From Pempheris klunzingeri (taxonomy: Eukaryota; Chordata; Actinopteri; Acropomatiformes; Pempheridae): 64,000 nucleotides of DNA. Position numbers and translations under genes: made by a program. The DNA lies in contig NC_092028.1 of the NCBI RefSeq assembly GCF_042242105.1, positions 14,741,338 to 14,805,337 of the forward strand. The letters run 5' to 3'. The notes beneath the pieces were generated by a model. The model had not been told where the DNA came from. It was given only the letters and a program-made list of their open reading frames with translations, and did not search any database. Positions 1 through 10,959 of this stretch are shown here, piece after piece. How positions within the stretch are numbered: the first letter of the stretch is position 1; every line of letters starts with the position of its first letter.

Positions 1-866
1 TGAAAGAGAGAGGCAGTAACAGTTGGAGTAATTGTTGTCACTTCGTTATTATTCTGTGTCTGGTAATGTTGTCAGATTGCTGTACGGTTGTGGGAGTATA
101 ACAGGCACTTTGAGACCCTATTACCATACACAGAGCAACAATATTTTAATGTACAGTTGTGTTTGAAAATATACTCAGTTAGCTGTACGGGCAGAATTAT
201 GAGGTTCTGGTGTTGCAACGCCACTCCCGATGGAAAAAAAAAAAAACCCCAGCTCCTCACCCTCGCTCTCGCTTTCATATACATGCGGATACTGCAGGTG
301 CACACACAAACAGACCAAACCCGCACTCATACACGTACTGTATACGCATTGCTTGGATACCTGCCTCTCGCCTCTCATTCAGCCTCTCTCTTCACTATTT
401 TGTGGCAGTGGGAAATATTTGTTCAATTGATGATGACAAAGTAATGTTATTACTTCTTGAAATCTCTCACCCTGCTCTCTTTACAGACAGGTGCCACGGC
501 TTTTTGGACTTTGCACTTTGAATTGTCAACATCTGGTGAAGCTTATCGAAACTTGGCAGAGGTTTTGCCTATCTTGTCTGTGTAGCTCGTGTTGGCCTGT
601 AAAAGATACTGTGTAAACAAAGAAATCATGGGAGACATCTTCAGAACATTGTTGCTCATCCTTTAGAATTTTGATATCTATGTACACAAAGATGTAACAT
701 ACTGAAGGCATGGTTCTTGTGAACCCTAGAATAAATCACGCATCATATCGAGCCCTGATGAGACCATGCTCTATTATTTAATTCCTGGAAGTCTGAAACA
801 TTTACTGTTCCCGTTCCATATGCCTTCCTGTTGTGAGACATCAATAACGGAGGTACATTTTTGCAG
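1..866 (+). other. cacna1i: cacna1i intron (partial)
   Basis: This is non-coding sequence upstream of the first visible cacna1i exon. I see no open frame resembling the channel here. The stretch near 480-530 has an acceptor-like pyrimidine run, but the frame after it closes quickly and matches nothing I know in Cav3 tails. It contains a short A-run near 233-245. I infer intron because the exon starting at 867 begins in phase 0 and must be spliced to upstream exons outside the window. Confidence 0.6.
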
Positions 867-3800
867 CAGATCAGGATGGCAGAGATTGAGCAGGCATCAC
901 TGAGGTCGGAGCAACTGTCAGACAAGTCCTCATCCCCTGCCTTGCCAGATGACCTCAGCCTGGACGAACACACTGCCTATCAGCTGCTGGCGCGAGAGGG
1001 CAAGGTGGGTATGAGCCAAGTGAGATGACTAAGGGAGATAAGTGTCCACACTTATGAAAAAGAGGAAAAAAATACATCTCTTTAAAGCCTTGAAACTATG
1101 AAGTACAAATGTGTAGTAGCCTTGTTCTGTGCCATATGCCAGGAACTCATTTTCTTTGTGGCCAAAGTCAAGAAATTAAAATGTTGCTGTCATTTTATTT
1201 TAATTTGCAGGCTAGATCTGTCATTTCTTTATGGAGGATACGATGAATTTGCCCAGTAGTATGCCTGCCCTGATTTACGATATGAAGCTGTCTTTACACA
1301 GATTATACCTGTAAAGAAAATTGGATCTGAGCTTTGATCAGATGTGATAATCAACAGTTTACACAGATGTGCTTGTATTTGCTTTGCCCAGAATTTGGTC
1401 CATTAACTGCTCAGACAAAAATCCTAATAAATGATTATCCTAATGCAATAGTGATCATCCCAATGATAACTAAAATACATTAGATAGCGAACAGTGAAAA
1501 AGAGTGTCAGCGGAGTATGTCTGACAGAGTGAGCGCCTGCTTTAAAGTCACTACCAGGAACATTTTGTTGGGCTGTATACCTGCTTGTTGTTTTTGCACA
1601 GAATGTTGAGCCAAAGCAGATCCAGCCACATGCCTTTTTGTCTAGAGAAAGACAAAAAAAAATGTAGTGACCGCTATAATACCAACTACACCACAAATCC
1701 ACTGTGGTTAATTTCTAGGATGCCCACTGTTTTGTACTTGACTTGCACAGTATACCAGCACTTTGTCGTACTCCCCCAAGAGGGTCAGCACAAACGACGG
1801 CAGAGGCCCACTGATTATATTCATTCTAAGAAGCACAAAACAAATGACCATAATAAAATCTTTTTCATGGCTATGCTGTAGGTTCTCTTGTGAATTACAG
1901 ATATAAACCTTACGTTCCAAAAGCCCCTTTATCTCTTTCTCTCCGTGTATCAGTAGTAACTATCTTGTCTTTGAAGAATCCACAGTCCCTATCCACCACA
2001 GACCTTCTCATGAATAAAACTCTCCCTAGTTGCTATCCTCTGGATGGCTCTCATGCCTCCCTCTCTTGCACCCCCTCTCCCCCTTTCGACTTTATCTTTC
2101 ATGCTTCTCCTTTCTCAGTGTTACCCCTCTGGTAATTGCACACCTTCCCTGCCCGTCCCTCTAGCCCCTCTATCTCTATCCCTTATCATCCGTCCTTCCT
2201 AGATATCCTCCTCTGTAATGGGGTAATGCTCCTTGGTTCTGGATAGCCAGATAAGCCTGCAACCTCCAAGCATAGCTATAAAACACTGCTCATTAGAGGA
2301 GGGGGGAAAGGAGAAAAAGAACAAGAAAGAGGGAAAAACAGAAGGTGAGAAAGGATCTAAGGTTATGGGTTTTATTTGTCAAGCACTGTCTGATTTAAAA
2401 AAAAAAAAAAAAAACACATTTGAGTGTATGTGTGAGTGTGTGTGTGTGAGACAGGGTGGCATTAAGCATGTGTGCCAAGGCTGTTTCAGGTTTGTATGGG
2501 TGTGGGTGGCTGCCTTTTTGAAAGGGAGCTGTTCAGGGGCATGGACTGAATGACTCAGTGGTACAATACACTAATGAAAGTACAAAAGCGTAACCACACA
2601 TACACAAACGTGTGCATGAACAGGCACAAATGAATCTGCAGTCCCTACATGATGGTAATTAAAACGTACAAGGTAAGCGTTTACAAAGCTGAACTGCCGC
2701 CTCAATCTACCTCCTGCCTCCCGATTCCAGCTGTTACCACCATCATACACTCTCACAAAATTGTAACCAGGCATTTATTGTTACACTATATAACATTAAC
2801 ATGACAATAACAGGCTCTTCAGCTCATAATCAGTTCTCACCCCTTCATTAGCACTTAAATGAAAAGCCAGAAGGATGATATGAATCAGAGACCATGTTTG
2901 ATATCTACAGGTTCCCGAAGGGGCTGCTTTTTTCTTTCATTTTCATTCATTCTTTCTTAAGGCATGGTCCAGTTACCGTCACAAAATGTAATGCTATTCC
3001 TAAACTTAAATAGGCCCTTTGCAGAGGAAATATTTAGAATTAAGTTTTGGGAGTAATCCACACCTTTACTTGACAAATCTGTTTAATAGTAAAGACTTGC
3101 TCTTCAATGTTGGATCATCTGTACTCCTCCAGGGAAGGTGCAGCAGTGACTCCCGCAGCTCTGAGGAGGCTGGAGGTGGAGGGAGTCATGCAGGAGGCCA
3201 CCAGACTCAGACCGTGGTGCAGAGTCAGGTGCAGGGGTTGGGCCAACCTTGCCGAGCCCTCAGCCCCGGCGCTGAGATGGAGACTGCACTACAGGAGATG
3301 GAGATGCAAACGTACCAACCACACATGTGCTCACCTCACCGTAGCCCCGGTGAGTAAAACCAGACAAAGGTTATTTGCTGTACATAAAATAAATGCCCTA
3401 TGTGTACATGTCAAAGCAATGTATTAATGATATTCTGTGTATCTTTACACATGTATTTGTACCAGTAGACAAGTGAATTCTGAATTTATTTTTATTTTTA
3501 TTTATTTTTTAGCTTACATAATATACCAAATAAAGCTGTGGGTAAAATTGACGTTTACACATATCAGCTTCACTGACATAGTTGTTTCTTCTACCCACTG
3601 CCCTGCACAACAACGACCAGAGGGAGGAATCTGTGTAGACTGGAACAGGGATTCACTCACAACATCCGCCATATCTGGTGCTTGGTTTGCTGCCTTGATA
3701 GCTATTACATTGCTATTAGTTAAGATAAATATAGACTATAGTGTATATGCAAATATACCTCTCCAGTTTGGCTGGATGTAAATACATTATTTAGATGAAA

Positions 3801-5165
3801 AACTGCCTCTCATGCAAGGTGTATTCACTAGTAAAATGGAAACAATGCATGAACTGACACCAGGATAGAAATGAAGAGTGTTTTCCCTCCTCAAGGTGGT
3901 GTTTCCAGCAGCAGCAACAAGGGAAGAAACAAAGGAGGAGAGGGAGGAGCCAGTGGCATTTCTCCTCTCTTCCATCTGCCTGCAGAGTTCTTCTACCCTG
4001 CAGGAGCAGCCATCCCAGTGCCTCCACGCAGTAGGAGCCTACGATTGTCGAGGGGCCTGAGGCTGACCTCGCCAGCATCCTGGGCTTCACTCCGCTCCCC
4101 AGGAGCCCACAGCAAAATGCTCTGTGCACAGGTAGGGGAGGAGAGGAGAGAGACTAAACACACTCAAAGGCGGAGGCTTGAGCAAGTGATATATTATTGG
4201 TGAAGCAAAAAAATATAAACTTTTGTGCTTATGTGGATGAGAAATGGTGTTCAGTCTAGTCACTGACAATAGATAGTGACAATGAAATGAAAACTGGTGT
4301 GTAATCAGCATTTAAGATGCATTAAAATGGTCTGTGCAGTCAAAATAACAGATATTACATAATGGGAATTGTTACATTCTTAATGAAAAGTTGGACTTAT
4401 GTGCTCCACTGTCTCTCTCCACTGCCGTTACAGTACCCATCCCACAGTGACTCATCCCTCGCTACAGGCAGCTCTGAAGGCAGCCTCCAGACCACCCTGG
4501 AAGAAGGACTCAGCTTTAGCATCTCTCCACCACAGAACATGGATCTGCCTTTGCCGACAGCTCCGTTACCACTTGTGTGTCCACTCCCGCTGCCTGAAGA
4601 CAGCACTGCCATTTCCTCCCCAGTCCAGACCCTGAGACCAAGGCCGAGCCCCTCATCAGCCCTCACCCTTCAGGCCACCAGGGGCCACCAGCGGAGCCAG
4701 AGCAGTGGCCGAGGTAGCACCAGCCCAGGGTACACCCGTGACGACTCAATTGACCCCTCAGATGAGGACCTCGGCATAGGTATTGGATCATCAACTGGTG
4801 GTTGTGGCTCAAGCCAAGCGGGTAACAGTGAACACTTATCAGAGACACTGAGCAGCTTGTCACTGACATCACTGCTGTCGCCCAGCTCCCTGGTGTACCC
4901 AGGAGGAGCAGTTAAGAAGTGCAACAGCACAGGCAGCCTGGACCAAGGGGGGATGCTGCTGTCATCACGGGGGAGGGAGGGCCGCAGGGAGATTCTGGGC
5001 CTGGAGCTTATGGACCCCCAAGGCTTCTTGGCCAACCCCTGGACAGGGGTATTAGTTGATACAAGAAGAGGAGAAGGAAGAGGGGAAATAGGAGATGGTG
5101 GACAAGGGTTCAAAGGGAAGAGCTCAAGCCAAACAACAGTAGGGCCTTGTCGGAAAAACAGATGA
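867..5165 (+). CDS. cacna1i: Cav3.3 T-type calcium channel alpha-1I, C-terminal tail exons (3' part of gene)
   Basis: Four coding exons are visible: 867-1004, 3133-3349, 3896-4131 and 4434-5165 (stop TGA at 5163). Splice phases agree throughout (0, 1, 0). The low-voltage-activated calcium channel carries T-type current across the plasma membrane of neurons; only its cytoplasmic C-terminal tail is here, with no transmembrane segment. Recognition rests on blocks that I recall from human CACNA1I, in the same order: an AEIEQASLRSE start followed by DDLSLDE, a PAEFFYPA block, SWASLRSP, GSLQTTLEEGLSFS, HQRSQSS with GSTSPG, DPSDED, SEHLSETLSSLSLTSL, and a basic last tetrapeptide (RKNR, human KRKR). 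The last exon alone encodes 243 residues, rich in Ser, Pro and Gly. The first acceptor is a CAGCAG tandem. Exons for the pore-forming part lie before the window. Cav3.1 and Cav3.2 were considered; the tail blocks fit Cav3.3 best. Confidence 0.9.
1005..3132 (+). other. cacna1i: cacna1i intron with pyrimidine-rich and A-rich tracts
   Basis: This intron separates the first and second visible tail exons. It begins with the donor GTGGGT and ends with the acceptor CTCCTCCAG. It holds a C/T-rich stretch (about 2030-2210), a run of A (about 2398-2414) followed by short TG repeats, and no coding exon that I recognise. The human tail between the flanking blocks is of similar size, so no missing exon is required. 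Confidence 0.6.
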
Positions 5166-6223
5166 AACGTATTGTTTTCTCTTTCTTAACTTCTCCATTC
5201 CTTGGATCTAAACCCTTTGCTGTCCCTCTCACTCTCTCTGCTCCCATCAGTGAGAGAGGGGCTCGATGACACATGATGTCCTGTATTCTAAAACCAAACC
5301 CTCATTTTGCCCCCCTCAACCCCTTTCTATACATTTGTGACAAGCCCATGACCTATTTTGTGCTACCCAGGGGAGTGGTCTTGGTTATAGCCTGCTGGTG
5401 AGGAAGTGGCCTGGAGAGTTGAGGGCCAAGGGCCGAAGATAGGTCCTTACACCTTCTTTGGGGCGGTAGAGGAGACCATGGAAGGTTCTGCTCAAATCAG
5501 AAGACCAGGAGGCCCATTCATATCAGGGAGTGAAATGGAGCAGAGACAAAAGAGCTTAAACTCAAAGACACAAGAAAGAGCCTTGTTGTTGCTCTAATGT
5601 ACTTTCTTTTTCTCTGTGTCGGCTCGGGTTTACTGAGGTTGAAAATGCAAAAAGTACCCAAACTGAAACAGCTATCCACGCCAACAGAGACTGTTTTGAT
5701 TCGTTTGTGTCTCAGAGGCAGTGCAGCAAGTAAGTGGGAGGAGGCTCGGAGATGGTGGAATATATCAAGGCGGAAGGAAGGCTGGGAAAGGAGAAGGCAG
5801 GTCATTTGTTTGGCTGGGCAAGCAGAAAGCGGATCTAATGTCCATCTGTTCTGGCAGACGGAAACAACAGGTCCTACTCATTCTGGCACAGGACCTTCTG
5901 CTGAGTTCAGAGTAAAATGCGAGGTGGAGGAGAGTTCAAGAGTGTGTGCTCATTGTTTGTGTTCGTGTGTGAGAGCACTGCTTCAGGTATCCAAGGCAAG
6001 AATTAAATCATTCTCATCACTTCACCATACTTCTGTATTTTTGAAACAGGAGATAGGTATTGACTGATCAAAGCTTTGTGCCTCTGTCAGCTTAGTCTTG
6101 AGTGGCGGGGGAAAAATGAAAAGAAATTGACAGATTACGGAGGTATAACCATGCATTGAGTGATTCGTGAAATTGGTTAGATTTCTTTCTATCTCCAGCA
6201 TCTCTCACTCACTCTAAAATAAA
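5166..6223 (+). other. cacna1i: Probable cacna1i 3' untranslated region with AATAAA
   Basis: The sequence after the channel stop codon has no gene of its own. The first AATAAA hexamer seen in this stretch is at 6218-6223 and is a plausible polyadenylation signal. The 3' end is inferred; the transcript could run further, as voltage-gated channel messages often do. Confidence 0.4.
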
Positions 6224-7947
6224 GAACTGAGTATGAAAGAGAGCAAGGTTGGAAGGAGCTTTACAAAGCCCATCAGAAGAAACAGTTATGCGTGTCTGGG
6301 GCAGCCTTGTGTGCACCAAAAACTGGTTCACAGCTACTTGATAAAGTGAGACTTCAAGCACACTCCTTTTGACACCACCTCCTCTCACCATGCTTAAGGA
6401 TTTGAGATAAATGGACAAACCCACAAGAATTGCGAGGGACCTTGACTGCATGATGGAATTGCATTTAACCAAGATTTTTATCTATATACAGAAGTGTATC
6501 AAGATGTCAATGTCGGGTGATAACCATGTGATTTCTATTCCACTATTTTTGTAGAAAGGAGAATAGGCACGTGCAAGTGTTGCCGTTACTTTGTCCCTAT
6601 TTAATTTAACCCATACGATCTCTTTGACTTGTTGTCTAGGAATTTTTGTCTGCCAGTGGCTTCCAGTTTTATAACATTTTTTAAGGTGTGGACAGTGTAT
6701 AAAACAACGAAGCAAAAAATTTCAAACAAACTGTGTGCGTTGAAGTGATTGTTCCCTCCAGCACATTTCTCTTTGGGAACACTGGTTCCTCGTGGATTTT
6801 TTTCAAATGATGGAGTCCCAGAGGACAACCAGAGATGGGAACAGCCATAGTCACTCAGCACACGATGATCATTCTAGCTCACAGACATTCCTGGCTGCAC
6901 ACAGGGAACTTTGTTTGCTTTTAGCCTCCTATGCTAAAAACCATGAATAGTGTAAACCATCTCTACGAAAGCTTTAATTTGAGAGTTACACCACAACATA
7001 TCGATTATGGACACATTAGTGTTCCTTAAGCATGGTTCTGGGATTGCAATACGGTATGCTTATTCTTGAAATGACACCATGATGCACTCATCTTCTCTTC
7101 CCCATATTTTCACACATACAGTATGTTGTAGCAACCCTTTCACACATCATAGTTTGATATCAAAAGCTTACACTGTAACAATGAACAAAACTTTGCATCT
7201 TTTAATGCAAACCTATTTTGGCTTCTGCCACTTGATTAATTACTCCACCGAAACAGGAGATGCTCATGTTTAAGCCTGATTTCTAGAGTTAGACTGTTGT
7301 ATCCCTAGTGTTTTGATCATTACCTTGCTTCTTTTAATTTCTCAAAAAGAATGAGGTGATGTGAGAAAATCAGAGGGTTTGACCTTTTTTATCATGCAAA
7401 ATCACTTTGATGACTATGTTTTATCACATGGTGTTGGGTATTAATGAGTGATAGTTAAGACAGTTGTGTGTGTGTGTGTGTGTGAGTGTGTGCGTTTATG
7501 ACTTCAGGTGAAGTGATTGCCTTTTCCTGAAGTGTCCTGTTTGTCACTGAGGATACCTGAGATTAAAGGTTGACGGGAAAACACGAAGCAACCAAGGGCT
7601 GTTTTAGCTTCAAAGATATATCCTCCTATCTTTCTGAGACAAATCCTTGTGTCAGTGAATATGGCATCAAAGGTTAAAGCCTGACTACGCAGCAATAAAT
7701 GTTCTATGTGTATGCCCTGAGTAAATGATGTCAATGTGATTTTTATCTCCTCAGAATACAACAGTATTCGTTACTGTCTGTTTTTGCTTCAACTTGTCTG
7801 AATTTACAACCAATCAGATAGCACCTCTGCCCTCTCAGAGACCAATCAGTAGAGAGATGGGCTGCAATTGGACGACATGAACAAATGAGGTTATTGAACT
7901 CAGGTCTGGGGGTAAAAACCACTAGTAAAATTTTAAAGATAGCTGTA
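6224..7947. other. Intergenic, no gene seen
   Basis: AT-rich sequence with only short incidental open frames on both strands and no splice-bounded coding block. A short (TG)n run lies at about 7465-7484. It could include more of the cacna1i 3' untranslated region. Confidence 0.5.
7465..7484. repeat. (TG)n microsatellite, short
   Basis: About ten TG units, continuing as an imperfect GAGTGTGTGCG tail. Simple-sequence repeat, typical of fish intergenic DNA. Confidence 0.85.
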
Positions 7948-8430
7948 AAGGTGTGCTCAGACTGAACTTGGGGTGAATTTCCACCTCGCTTTATTCGCAC
8001 AAATTTGACTGCTGGAGTGTTTGTACCTTACAAACAGCCAATGCACCCACAGTCCAGATGTTAGCTGTAACTACCTAACAATGCACCAACTGTGTGTGCG
8101 AGCAGAGTGTGCCTTTGTACAGTAATGTGTGTGCTAGAGCTCTGACTGATATCGAAACTTACCAGGATCTCAGTTGTTTCTGTTATTTTCCCTCAGACTC
8201 TTTTTTTTTTTTTTTTTTTTTTTCTTCTCGTCACTGTCCTAAAGTGGAATACAGTAGCTCAGGCTTCGCAAACATTTTCTGCTAAAGATTAAACATTTTC
8301 AACTTGTGCGGATAACGTTTGAGCTTCAATTCATGCTGCCTTGAGCAAACCTGTGTCAACCTCTACATTGAATTTGTATGCAATCACGCCGCCTCTAAAA
8401 TTTGCTTTGAGTTCAGTCTGAACACACCTT
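7948..8430. mobile_element. Non-autonomous DNA transposon (MITE) with 21-bp terminal inverted repeats
   Basis: The ends 7948-7968 and 8410-8430 are inverted copies of each other over 21 bases with one mismatch; the inner part of each arm reads CAGACTGAAC on its own strand. The body is about 0.48 kb, encodes nothing, and has CGC-rich subterminal bits (near 7985-8000 and 8388-8400) and a run of 23 T. Teleost genomes carry many MITEs, often hAT-like, with GTGTTCAGAC-type ends, which this resembles from memory. I see no clean target-site duplication, so the insertion may be old. Confidence 0.6.
8201..8223. repeat. T23 homopolymer inside the MITE
   Basis: Twenty-three consecutive T within the inverted-repeat element. 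It probably expanded after insertion. Confidence 0.9.
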
Positions 8431-9186
8431 AAGAGTGTACAATTCACATTTGTACATATGTTTGTATTTTGATCTGCATGTGTGCATTGCTGCCAGTGAC
8501 CATGATTATATCATTAGTATGCATTTCATAAAATTGTACAAAGTTAAAGGGAATGCCCCAGTGTTTTTTGACTGCTGCTATGAAACCACTAAAAAAAAGA
8601 AAATCCGTCCGAGCCATAAAAAAGTTTTTTTTCTTCCACACATTGTTCACATGATAGCAAAATTATAAAAAAAATACATTTTTGAGGAAGTGAAACCTGC
8701 TGTTCAGTCTTCATCTTTATACTTGTTATTAGCATTTATATCAATACGGATCTGATATGAGAGGATGGGAAAAGAGGTTGAGTCAGGACAGTCTAAAGCA
8801 AAGAGGAGGAAGCCGCTGACACGACAGGGACACAAAAGCAGGAAGTGTACAGAGGTGTCGTGGACAGCTGGAGAGAGTAAAGCCAACAAAGAGTGTGAGA
8901 GACTGAAGTAGTGAGATGCTGCAGAAACAGGAGACTTCTCCAGACAGCTTGTCATCGGCAGCCTTGCCCAGTAGAGCCGCCAGTGCGAGAGAGCACATTA
9001 AGCATGCACGCTGAACTCCGAGGTGTTGTTTACCTCACACCCCCAAACAGCCAGCCCTCCACCTCATCTAACCTCTCAAAACCAGCTCTCCCTGCAGGCC
9101 CCTGTCCTTCAAATGTCACTGCAAGAGGGTAGGGGTGTGTGTGTGGTGAGCAGTAAGTGTGCGTTTGTCTCTGAGACTGAGTGCAG

Positions 9187-9316
<130 letters not shown>

Positions 9317-10941
9317 TGATGCGAGCACAAACAAGAATGTGTGAGTGGATATGTCATTGCTTGAGTTATATGCAGGGTCTTTAAAAGAAGTGTGCTGTCG
9401 TCTGAAATTGCTGCTTTGCCTTCCATCACCTGAAGTGAACAAATGACCTCCTGCAACAAAGGTCAGTATCCAATAGGCCTCTTGGGGCCCGTGTGCTGAT
9501 TTGATTGGTTACCTCCCATGGCAACACACAAAGTGCCCTGAGACATCAAGGTCCCTTGGGTATAAGAGTTTTTCACCTCAACTGGAAACCCACTAGTTTT
9601 GTCTCAGCTATAAACCTAAACCTTACAGTGTTATCATATAGCATGATAAAGATTGTAGTTTTACAGCCGCAAGAGAATATTTCATGCTGGTAAAGATCAC
9701 TCATTTTCATACATGTGAAATTAGAAACAAACGCATCAATCAAGGGGATTTTTTTGGGAGGCAAGGATGGTTTCGATTGAAGGGGGTTAATGTGGGCTTC
9801 GGTTAAAAAAAAAAAAAAAAAAAGAAACAAAATCCTCATCACATCTCTGCTAAAGATGTCAGGTCAAACGGTAGTTGGAAGATCAAGAAAAATACTGAGC
9901 ATTGTCTGATAAACAAGGTCCAAATAGATTTGTCTCGGTGTGTTGTGCACAAGAGAAGAAGAACTGCACATTTCTGTCAACATCCAAATTGTTTTCACAG
10001 ATGTGTTGCTTTTCTGCTTTTTCCTTGGGAAAGTGTGAAGCTTTTTATTCAAAAAGTTACTAAAGTAGGACCCTGCTTTTCGTGCTGTCACCTAATGAGC
10101 CGCTTAAGCTGGCAGAGTGTCTTTGATGTGTCGTGAGGTGACCTGAGTGCTGCTGTAGAGAACACGGACCATGAAACAATGATATTGATCTGGTATCATT
10201 TGGATATAACGTTCAGATAGAACAAACTGAGGGGCCAGTGAGCATTATGGGAAATTCTATCTACTGCAGAAATGTTGCTGAGAGATTTTACTTCACTTTG
10301 AAGGGTTGGAAAATAAATAAGTGGCGTTCTATTTTCTCATGCAGCTTTGTGAGTTTGTTATTGAAAGAATGTGTTAACATACTGCCTTAAAGCAACAGTT
10401 TTCCCTCACTCTCTCTTTCTTAATTGAATCGCATCAGTCTGCAAAACCTTTACCCACACCTGAGTCTTTCCTGACACACACTCATACATCAAGGCCGTGT
10501 ATGGAAACCAGCTCCTGTCAGCCGTCAAGACTAACTGCCCAGGGAGTTGTCCAGGCCCATCGATTGTATCACAGGCCTCAGGGAGAAAGCCAGATAAAGG
10601 CAGGTTGTGAAGGTGGCACAATAAAAGGGTGAATGAGGTGCCACTGAAATGAGCTGACGGTTAAGATCAGGGAAAATGGCTGTCAATCTCTGGGTGATAT
10701 TTAAACTCTCTGAAATTTAAACTACTTATAACGATTCTTTTTCAGAGAATGAAATGAGCAGGTATAGTATCCACACTTCTCCCCACCTGCGCCAATTCGC
10801 CTGGGAAGCTCTCTGGTTTTTATGAAGATTTCACAGAATTTGCATATCGGTGTTTTCGGCCACACACGCGAACACAAATGCTCAGATGTGGACATGTACA
10901 GACAGCCACCCAGGCACACTTACACTCTCAATCTTCTCCTC

Positions 10942-10959
10942 CACACACACACACACACA
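10942..10959. repeat. (CA)9 microsatellite
   Basis: Short CA run in gene-poor DNA. Confidence 0.8.

Noticed and set aside
3896-4060. Alternative acceptor after TTTCCAG (3909) for the third visible cacna1i exon
   Set aside because: It would break the phase set by the previous exon. The acceptor at 3895 keeps phase 1 and preserves the PAEFFYPA block.
867-5165. Assignment of the first gene to WNK, SIK or CRTC families because of Ser-rich blocks
   Set aside because: The ordered blocks in all four exons and the basic C-terminus agree with the Cav3.3 tail; the other families share only composition.
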